From positions 434,001 to 498,000 of the forward strand of contig NZ_SRRT01000007.1 in assembly GCF_004784475.1 (NCBI RefSeq): 64,000 nt of DNA. Direction: 5' to 3'. Both the position numbers and the translations under genes were made by a program. Within the stretch, counting starts at the first letter, position 1, and each line of letters begins with the position of its first letter. Below, piece after piece: positions 58,005 to 64,000 of the stretch. The stretch is from Streptomyces bauhiniae. Lineage in GTDB: Bacteria > Actinomycetota > Actinomycetes > Streptomycetales > Streptomycetaceae. Below the pieces are notes generated by a model. That model was not told the DNA's origin. It worked only from the letters and a program-made list of their open reading frames with translations, and searched no databases.

Positions 58005-59319
58005 CCACCGCGTCCTCAGGATCACGGCGGTCCTCACGGCCGTGCAGACGGCCGCCGTGCTGGTGGCCACCCGCGCCGTCGCCGCACCCAGCCCCAAGCC
58101 GACCTCGGGCAACGAGGCGTGTGACCTGATCCGGGGCGCGGCCAAGGAGTTCTGCGAGAAGGAAGACAGCGGAGGCAGCTCCCGTAAGGGCCTCACCACC
58201 GACAACCCCCTCACCTCCTCCCTCGACCCCCTCGCATCCCTCGCCAAAGGCTGCGCCGACGCCGCCTCGTGGACGATCGGCAAGCTCAGTGACGCCGTGA
58301 AGGAGACCGCGAACGTCGACTTCACCAACCCGAAGTTCCTGCAGCAGTACGCAGTCGTCTTCGCCGCCTCGACGATCCTCACGCTCGTCCTGTGGCTCCT
58401 GGCCGTGGCCAAGCGAGCGGTGCGGGGCGTCCCCCTCACCACCGCCATCTCCGAAGCCGTCGGCTTCCTCTGGCTCACGGTGCTGGCCTCCGCCTTCACC
58501 CCCCTGATCCTCTACACAGTCGTCTCCGCCGCCGACGGCGTCACCGACGTCCTGGCGAAGGCGACCGGCGACCAGGCCGACACGTTCTTCGGCACCTTCT
58601 CCGGCGCCCTGGAGAAGGGCGACAACATCGGCGGCGGCCCCATCATGCTGATCGTCGTCTCCCTCGTCAGCATCCTCGCCGCAGGCGTCCTCTGGCTCGA
58701 ACTCGTCATCCGCGCAGCCCTGCTGTACGTAGGCGCCCTCCTCGGCACCGTCGTCTACGCCGGCCTCGTCGACAAGAACCTGTGGGGCCACGTCCGCCGC
58801 TGGGCCGGCATCATGATCGCCGTCATCATGGTCAAACCGGTCATCGTCATCGTCCTCGGCCTCGCCGGCGCCCTCTCCGGCGACAGCGGCCCCGACGCCT
58901 TCGGCGCCGTCGTCTCCGGCCTCTCCATCATCCTGCTCGCCATCTTCGCCAGCGCGATGATCTACCGCTTCGTCCCCGGCTTCGGCGACGAGATCGCCGG
59001 CTCCCGCAACAACCGCATCATGCAGGGCGCCGAGGGCAAGGCCGCCGCCGTCATCAGCTCCCCCGCCACCCTCGTCGCCCAGGGCATCAAGACCCACAGC
59101 ACCCGCGCCGACACAGGCGCGGGCGGCGGCGGACAGGGCGCCAGTACCCCCCGCCCCGCCAACCCCGCCTCCGGCGGCGTCGCCGCCCACAGCGGCCGCA
59201 CCCCCCAGAACGCCCCCGCCGCGGCCCCCGCACCCCGCGCACCCAGCCCGGTCAACACCCCGCACGCAGGCAACACCCGCAACAGCAGCACCAACCGCTC
59301 TGGAGGTGAAGGGCGTTGA
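57994..59319 (+). CDS. TrbL/VirB6-like polytopic channel protein
   Basis: 441 residues. A signal-like first helix (VLRITAVLTAVQTAAVLVATRAVA) and a Cys-containing exported loop (CDLIRGAAKEFC) are followed by about six membrane helices between 115 and 330, with a long hydrophilic Ala/Pro/Asn-rich tail (350-441, about 90 residues). This matches TrbL/VirB6-type proteins that line the transfer channel. ATG 57994 lies inside the end of the preceding gene. Its stop overlaps the next start by 4 bp (TTGA). Confidence 0.8.
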   Translation: MRANHRVLRITAVLTAVQTAAVLVATRAVAAPSPKPTSGNEACDLIRGAAKEFCEKEDSGGSSRKGLTTDNPLTSSLDPLASLAKGCADAASWTIGKLSDAVKETANVDFTNPKFLQQYAVVFAASTILTLVLWLLAVAKRAVRGVPLTTAISEAVGFLWLTVLASAFTPLILYTVVSAADGVTDVLAKATGDQADTFFGTFSGALEKGDNIGGGPIMLIVVSLVSILAAGVLWLELVIRAALLYVGALLGTVVYAGLVDKNLWGHVRRWAGIMIAVIMVKPVIVIVLGLAGALSGDSGPDAFGAVVSGLSIILLAIFASAMIYRFVPGFGDEIAGSRNNRIMQGAEGKAAAVISSPATLVAQGIKTHSTRADTGAGGGGQGASTPRPANPASGGVAAHSGRTPQNAPAAAPAPRAPSPVNTPHAGNTRNSSTNRSGGEGR

Positions 59320-60875
59320 CGACCGAGGCCCACCTGTCCCATCCGGTCTCGCCCCGCCGTACGTATCTCATCGGCCGCGCCCGGCCCAACGCGATCATCG
59401 GCCGCAACCGCGAGTCCGGCGAGATCGCCCTGATCGTCGTCGGCGCGTTCCTCGGCATGATGTGCGGCCTCCTCGTACCCGCCCTCCCCCTGCGCATCGC
59501 GCTCCTCAGCGGCCTCCCGATGCTCGCGGTCGCCGCGGTCTACGTGCCGTACAAGCGCCGCACCTTCTACAAGTGGTTCGAGATCAACCGCTCCTACAAG
59601 CGCACCGTCAAGCGCGAGGCCGTCTACCGCTCCCCCGTCATGGAGGCCGGCATCCGCCTCGACGGCCGCGAGGTCGAGATCGGCCCGCCCCCCGGCATCG
59701 GCCGCATCACCTGGCTCGCCGCCCCCTTCGGCCCCGACGAGATCGCCGTACTGCTGCACGCCGACCGCAAGACCGTCACCGCCGCCATCGAGATCGAGGG
59801 CCCCGGCGTCGGCCTGCGCGACTCCGAGGACCAGGAAGCCCTCGTCGACCGCTTCGGCACCCTCCTCAAGCACGTGGCCAACGGCGACGGCTTCGTCACC
59901 CGCATCCAGATGCTCGCCCGCACGCTCCCCGCCGACCCCGACGCCCACGCCAAGGACGTCGTCCTGCGCGGCGACGGCCGCTCCCCCGAGTGGCTCCAGC
60001 GGTCCTACGACCAGCTCCAGTCCATGGTCTCCACCAGCAGCGAGCAGCACCGCGCCTACCTCGTCGCCTGCATGAACTACAGCCGCGACCTGGCCGCCGA
60101 GGCCCACGCCATGGCCCGCGCCGCCCGCCCCCAGGCCGGCCGCAAGCTCGACCGCGACGCCGGACTCGCCATCGTGATGGCCCGCGAGCTGACCGACATC
60201 TGCTCCCGCCTCCAGGAAGCCGACATCCGGGTCCGCCAGCCCCTCGGACAGGGCCGCCTCTCCTCCCTGATCCACTCCATGTACGACCCGGACCACCCCA
60301 TCGACCACATCCAGGCCATGACCCAGCGCAACGCCTGGCCCGCCGAGCTGAACGCCATGGAGCCCACCTACCTCCAGGCCAAGACCCGCGAGTCCACCAC
60401 CCGCGCCCCCTGGTGCCACGCCACCGCCTGGGTGAAGGAGTGGCCGATGACCCCCGTCGGCGTCAACTTCCTCGCCCCCCTCCTCGTCCACACCCCGGAC
60501 GTGATCCGCACCGTCGCCGTCACCATGGACCTCGAACCCACCGAGGTCGCCATCGAACGCATGCTGACGGAGAAGACCAACGACGAGGCCGAGGCGTCCC
60601 GCGCCGCCAAGATGAACCGCACCGTCGACCCGCGCGACGTCGCCGCCCACTCCCGCCTCGACCAGCGCGGCGAGGACCTCGCCAGCGGAGCCGCCGGCGT
60701 CAACCTCGTCGGCTACATCACCGTCTCCGCCCGCTCCCCCGAGGCGCTCAACCGCGACAAGCGCACGATCCGCGCCTCGGCGGGCAAGTCGTACCTGAAG
60801 CTGGAGTGGTGCGACCGCGAGCACCACCGCGCGTTCGTGAACACCCTCCCGTTCGCCACCGGCATCCGAAGGTAG
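59316..60875 (+). CDS. SCO6880-family protein (conjugation-associated)
   Basis: 519 residues. Two membrane helices (about 33-52 and 54-74) follow a short head, as in PrgI-type T4SS proteins. The large cytoplasmic part (FGPDEIAVLLHADRKTVTAAIEIEG, MVSTSSEQHRAYLVACMNYS) resembles the N-terminal, non-ATPase half of VirB4 proteins. No P-loop is present. Together with the ATPase gene that follows, it looks like a VirB4 split in two. TTG 59316 overlaps the previous stop. Confidence 0.82.
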   Translation: MTTEAHLSHPVSPRRTYLIGRARPNAIIGRNRESGEIALIVVGAFLGMMCGLLVPALPLRIALLSGLPMLAVAAVYVPYKRRTFYKWFEINRSYKRTVKREAVYRSPVMEAGIRLDGREVEIGPPPGIGRITWLAAPFGPDEIAVLLHADRKTVTAAIEIEGPGVGLRDSEDQEALVDRFGTLLKHVANGDGFVTRIQMLARTLPADPDAHAKDVVLRGDGRSPEWLQRSYDQLQSMVSTSSEQHRAYLVACMNYSRDLAAEAHAMARAARPQAGRKLDRDAGLAIVMARELTDICSRLQEADIRVRQPLGQGRLSSLIHSMYDPDHPIDHIQAMTQRNAWPAELNAMEPTYLQAKTRESTTRAPWCHATAWVKEWPMTPVGVNFLAPLLVHTPDVIRTVAVTMDLEPTEVAIERMLTEKTNDEAEASRAAKMNRTVDPRDVAAHSRLDQRGEDLASGAAGVNLVGYITVSARSPEALNRDKRTIRASAGKSYLKLEWCDREHHRAFVNTLPFATGIRR

Positions 60876-60884
60876 AGGCTCTCC

Positions 60885-62291
60885 ATGCGAGACCCGCTGT
60901 CCGTCCTCACCGACGCCTTCACGTCCTTCCTCTTCGGGAAGGTCGAGACCACCCGCCTCCCGGTGCGTACCTCCACCGGGCAGGCCCAGGCGGTCTACCT
61001 GCCGACGGCCGCCCCCGGCCTCGGCGACTCGGGCGTCATCATCGGCCGCGAGGTCTACTCCGGGAAGGGCTACATCTACGACCCCTTCCAGCTCTACGGC
61101 CAGCAGCTCCCGGCCCCGCACTGGCTCGTCCTCGGCGAGTCCGGCAACGGCAAGTCGGCGCTGGAGAAGACGTACGTCCTGCGCCAGCTCCGCTTCAAGG
61201 ACCGCCAGGTCGTCGTCCTGGACGCCCAGGGCGAGGACGGCGTCGGCGAATGGAACCTCATCGCGGAGGAGCTGGGGATAACCCCCATCCGGCTCGACCC
61301 GACCGCCGCGCTCAACCACGGCATCCGGCTCAACCCGCTCGACCCCGCGATCACCACCACGGGCCAGCTCGCGCTGCTCCGCACGATCATCGAGGTCGCG
61401 CTCGGCCACGGCCTGGACGAACGCTCCGGCTTCGCCCTCAAGGTCGCCCACTCCTACGTCAACGAGACCATCGTCGACCGCCAGCCCGTCCTCACCGACA
61501 TCGTCGAGCAGCTCCGCCACCCCGAGCCGGAGTCCGCCGAGGCGATGAACGTGGCCATAGACGACGTACGGGCCTGGGGCCTGGACGTCGCCCTGGTCAT
61601 CGACCGGCTGGTCGACGGCGACCTGCGCGGCATGTTCGACGGCCCGACCACGGTCGGCATCGACCTGGACGCCCCGCTGATCGTCTTCGACCTCTCGCAC
61701 ATCGACCGCAACTCCATCGCCATGCCCATCCTGATGGCGATCGTCGGCGTGTGGCTGGAGCACACCTGGATCAGGCCCGACCGCAAGAAGCGCATCTTCC
61801 TGGTCGAGGAAGCCTGGCACATCATCAACAGCCCCTTCGTGGCCCAGCTCTTCCAGCGGCTGCTGAAGTTCGGCCGGCGCCTCGGCCTGTCCTTCGTCGC
61901 CGTCGTCCACCACCTCTCCGACGTGGTCGACGGCGCGGCGGCGAAGGAGGCGGCCGCGATCCTCAAGATGGCCTCCACCAGGACGATCTACGCCCAGAAG
62001 GCCGACGAGGCCAGAGCGACCGGCCGGGTCCTCGGCCTGCCCCGCTGGGCCGTGGAGATCATCCCGACGCTCACCCCCGGTATCGCGGTCTGGGACGTCA
62101 ACGGCAACGTCCAGGTGGTCAAACACCTGGTCACCGAGACCGAACGCCCCCTGGTCTTCACCGACCGCGCGATGACCGAGTCCTCCGCCGACTTCGACGA
62201 CGCCCTGCGCGCCGCCGAGCTGGAGGCCGAGCAGCGGGCCGCGGCCTTCGTGGAACAGCACGTGGGCGACTCCGAGTCGACCGTGGCGTAG
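60885..62291 (+). CDS. VirB4-like conjugation ATPase
   Basis: 468 residues. The P-loop is LVLGESGNGKSALEK (G84-S91), Walker B is KKRIFLVEEAWHIINS (about 300-313), and FVAVVHHLSDVVDG and ASTRTIYAQKADEARATG carry the late VirB4/HerA motifs (conserved Gln and Arg finger). It is a soluble hexameric ATPase of the VirB4/TrbE/HerA group that would energise substrate movement. It starts at ATG 60885 with AGAGG upstream, 9 bases after the SCO6880-family gene, which may supply the missing N-terminal half. Confidence 0.88.
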   Translation: MRDPLSVLTDAFTSFLFGKVETTRLPVRTSTGQAQAVYLPTAAPGLGDSGVIIGREVYSGKGYIYDPFQLYGQQLPAPHWLVLGESGNGKSALEKTYVLRQLRFKDRQVVVLDAQGEDGVGEWNLIAEELGITPIRLDPTAALNHGIRLNPLDPAITTTGQLALLRTIIEVALGHGLDERSGFALKVAHSYVNETIVDRQPVLTDIVEQLRHPEPESAEAMNVAIDDVRAWGLDVALVIDRLVDGDLRGMFDGPTTVGIDLDAPLIVFDLSHIDRNSIAMPILMAIVGVWLEHTWIRPDRKKRIFLVEEAWHIINSPFVAQLFQRLLKFGRRLGLSFVAVVHHLSDVVDGAAAKEAAAILKMASTRTIYAQKADEARATGRVLGLPRWAVEIIPTLTPGIAVWDVNGNVQVVKHLVTETERPLVFTDRAMTESSADFDDALRAAELEAEQRAAAFVEQHVGDSESTVA

Positions 62292-62300
62292 GGAGAGCAC

Positions 62301-63746
62301 GTGCGAGCGGACGAGCGGCGGGACGCCGGACGCGCGGGCGAGGGAGGCGGGATTCCGGACGGCCTCCTGGTCGGCCTGCTCGCCTTCCTCCTCGGCATGA
62401 CGGTCCTGGTGTGGACGGCCACCGGCCTCGCGGCCCTCTTCGCGCGGGGCACCTGGCCGGCCCCGCTGGCCTTCACCCGCACCCCGCTGGCCATACGCCA
62501 CCTCGTCGCCCAGCCGCACGACATCGCCGGCGCCTGGGCGGGCACCCCACCGGACCGCCTCCCCGGCTGGGGCCTCTTCTGGGGCCTGTTCATCGGCCAG
62601 TTGCTCATCCTGCTGGTCCTGACCGTCTTCGTCCTCGGCACGGTGGCCCGCTGGCGCGCCGGGCGGGTACGGAGGCTCGCGGGGCCTCCGGAGGCGCCGG
62701 TGGCGGAGAAGGCGGTGCCGGAGCCACGGATCGAGCAGCCGGTCTTCGCAGCGCCGCCGCCTGTCGTCATGGAGAAGCCCCAGCCCGCCGTGGAACAGCC
62801 CCCGCCGGTCGTGGAACAGCCTCAGGGCCCCCTCCGCTACGGCACCCCCGAGATCCGCCACGCCTCCGCGCTCACGGCCCTCCAGGACGCCCCCGGCCCC
62901 GCCCTGGTCGTCACCTCCGACCCGGCGCTCTGGCAGGAGACCAAGGACGCGCGGGCCAAGCTCGGCCCCGTCCTCCTCTACGACCCCACCCACCGCTGCG
63001 ACACCCCGGCCCGCCTGCACTGGTCGCCCACGGCCGGCTGCGAGGACCGCCCCACCGCGCTGAGCCGGGCCACGGCGCTCCTCGCCCCCGTCCGGCCCAC
63101 GGCCCGTATCGACCAGGCCGTCACCGACACCGCCACCACCCTGCTGCGCAGCTTCCTGCACGCCGCCGCGCTGGACGGCCGCACCATCCGCCACGTCCAC
63201 CGCTGGACCCAGGGCACCCAGCTCCAGGACGCGGTACGCACCCTGCGCACCCACCCCAAGGCGGCCCCCGGCTCCGCGGGCGAACTGGAGGCGGCCCTCA
63301 CGTCGTACCCGGAACGCCGGGACATCGCCCAGGAGTTGACCGGCCGGGCGCTCTCCGCGCTCCTCACGGTCAACATCCGCGAATCGTGCACCCCACACCG
63401 AACCGACACGCTCGCCCTGGATTCCTTCGTCCACGAAGGGGGCACGCTCTATGTGGTCGGTGAACCCATCGAGGACCCCAGGACGCGGCCGGGCGCGATG
63501 CCCCTGCTGACGGCCCTCGTCTCGAGCGTGGTCGAGCACGGCCGGCGCATGGCCGAACGGTCATCCTCCGGTCGGCTCGACCCACCACTCACCCTGATCC
63601 TGGACGACGTGGCGGCGGTCGCCCCGCTCCCCCAGCTCCCCGAGCTGCTCGGCACCGGCCCCGCCGAGGGCCTGCCGACGCTGGCCCTGCTCCGCTCCCG
63701 CGAACAGGCCCGCGCCCGCTGGCCCCACGAGGACCTACCGGTCTAG
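62301..63746 (+). CDS. VirD4/TraG-like coupling protein lacking a visible Walker A
   Basis: 481 residues: two N-terminal membrane helices (about 20-50 and 92-117), a Pro/Glu-rich linker (125-172) and a cytoplasmic domain. The segments LVVTSDPALWQETKDARAKL, VLLYDPTHRCDTPARLHWSP and LTLILDDVAAVAPLPQLPEL (Walker B, near 434) follow the VirD4 order. The GxxxxGK[ST] loop expected just before the first of these is absent, so ATP hydrolysis by itself is doubtful. GTG 62301, 9 bases after the ATPase gene. The last gene of the operon, it overlaps the convergent GNAT gene by 12 bp. Confidence 0.8.
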   Translation: MRADERRDAGRAGEGGGIPDGLLVGLLAFLLGMTVLVWTATGLAALFARGTWPAPLAFTRTPLAIRHLVAQPHDIAGAWAGTPPDRLPGWGLFWGLFIGQLLILLVLTVFVLGTVARWRAGRVRRLAGPPEAPVAEKAVPEPRIEQPVFAAPPPVVMEKPQPAVEQPPPVVEQPQGPLRYGTPEIRHASALTALQDAPGPALVVTSDPALWQETKDARAKLGPVLLYDPTHRCDTPARLHWSPTAGCEDRPTALSRATALLAPVRPTARIDQAVTDTATTLLRSFLHAAALDGRTIRHVHRWTQGTQLQDAVRTLRTHPKAAPGSAGELEAALTSYPERRDIAQELTGRALSALLTVNIRESCTPHRTDTLALDSFVHEGGTLYVVGEPIEDPRTRPGAMPLLTALVSSVVEHGRRMAERSSSGRLDPPLTLILDDVAAVAPLPQLPELLGTGPAEGLPTLALLRSREQARARWPHEDLPV

Positions 63747-64000
63747 CGCGAACTCCAGCTCCCGCTCGTCCTCGTTCTTCGAGAACGACACCACGAGCCC
63801 GGTCGGCTTGAACCCCGCCCGCAGATAAGCCCCCTGGGCCCGCGGATTGTCGGCGTGCACAAAGAGCCGCACCCGCTCGGCCCCCTGCTCCCACGCCCAG
63901 GCGACACCGGCGTCCAGCAGCTTCTGGATCAGCCCGTTGGCCCGGTGCTCGGGCCGCACGAACACCCCGACGACATGCCCCTGCCGCCGCTCGACCGCAT
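63735..64000 (-). CDS. GNAT N-acetyltransferase, 5' end outside the window
   Basis: The frame is open to the window edge, so only the last ~87 residues are seen. GHVVGVFVRPEHRANGLIQK is the acetyl-CoA loop (R-x2-G-x-I variant), and VRLFVHADNPRAQGAYLRAGFKPTG is the end of the fold. The canonical second Gly of RxxGxG/A is replaced (RANGLIQ), which still fits the family. Substrate unknown. It is convergent with the coupling-protein gene. Confidence 0.82.
   Translation of the reverse strand, partial: AVERRQGHVVGVFVRPEHRANGLIQKLLDAGVAWAWEQGAERVRLFVHADNPRAQGAYLRAGFKPTGLVVSFSKNEDERELEFALDR

Noticed and set aside
58962..63539. 1525-residue open frame on the minus strand (and a 1385-residue plus-strand frame at 59306-63463)
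   Set aside because: Both are shadows of the T4SS-like genes caused by high GC. Their translations are low-complexity Gly/Arg/Asp- or Pro/Arg-rich, while the true frames carry P-loops and membrane helices.
1..64000. tRNA, rRNA or replication origin
   Set aside because: I looked for cloverleaf-like and TTC-loop patterns in the larger gaps and saw none; no DnaA-box clusters were noticed. A tRNAscan and Rfam search would settle this.

Overview
The window is high-GC actinobacterial DNA and almost certainly a Streptomyces chromosome. Codons are strongly biased to G or C in the third position, GTG and TTG starts are common, and many genes overlap by the ATGA/GTGA type. Several proteins are recognisable as Streptomyces core genes (GlnR, Nur, RsiG, DevA/DevB, CsoR, MshD, PstSCAB, Ppk). 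From memory, the gene order resembles the S. coelicolor core between roughly SCO4200 and SCO4127, read in reverse. Most of the window is therefore conserved core chromosome. Small accessory patches lie at the left edge (a decayed Tn7-like transposase pair) and around the MFS gene (a degenerate ~100-bp repeat).

Layout. 1-1281: end of a TnsA-like gene and a broken TnsB-like gene. 1483-9935: small metabolic or resistance-type genes with their regulators (DUF4241-like protein, acetyltransferase, MerR with MFS exporter, NADP oxidoreductase, TetR with aldo/keto reductase, HAD protein, aminoglycoside-phosphotransferase-like kinase). 9936-14776: developmental block with devB-devA, the paralogue devE, an Eis-like acetyltransferase and rsiG (c-di-GMP-binding anti-sigma factor for WhiG). 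14939-22591: dtd, Lrp, rhodanese, ygfZ, nur, a nitrobindin-like protein, a three-gene tandem family of anchored exported proteins of unknown function, DsrE-like and VOC proteins. 22690-26549: sulfur block (DUF1416, cysA sulfurtransferase with a short upstream leader-peptide ORF), DUF2993 protein, membrane protein and a MoaD/ThiS-like protein. 26617-33218: alpha/beta hydrolase, glnR, LacI regulator, HtrA-like protease and the CssR/CssS-type two-component pair. 33215-38168: ABC-F protein, mshD and a YtrA-type GntR-ABC transporter operon.

38385-50085 is a phosphate block: ppk, a CHAD protein and a Nudix hydrolase, then a lipoprotein, small proteins, csoR, the DUF47-pit low-affinity phosphate pair and the convergent pstS-pstC-pstA-pstB operon with a PHO box upstream of pstS. 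50255-55757 holds secreted and cell-wall proteins (FAD oxidoreductase, PAP2 phosphatase, transglycosylase-NlpC/P60 hydrolase, trypsin-like protease) and a short-chain dehydrogenase. The dehydrogenase is separated from a divergent TetR gene by an exact 5 x 18-bp repeat array.

56763-63746 is a compact operon resembling a type IV secretion or conjugation machine: small two-helix membrane protein, TcpC/VirB8-like protein, TrbL/VirB6-like channel, SCO6880-family protein, VirB4-like ATPase, and a VirD4-like protein without a visible Walker A motif. No relaxase or other plasmid gene is seen next to it. This operon, the 18-bp array, the shared dev operators, the large inverted repeat over the YtrA-type start and the glnR upstream hairpin are the points most worth a second look.
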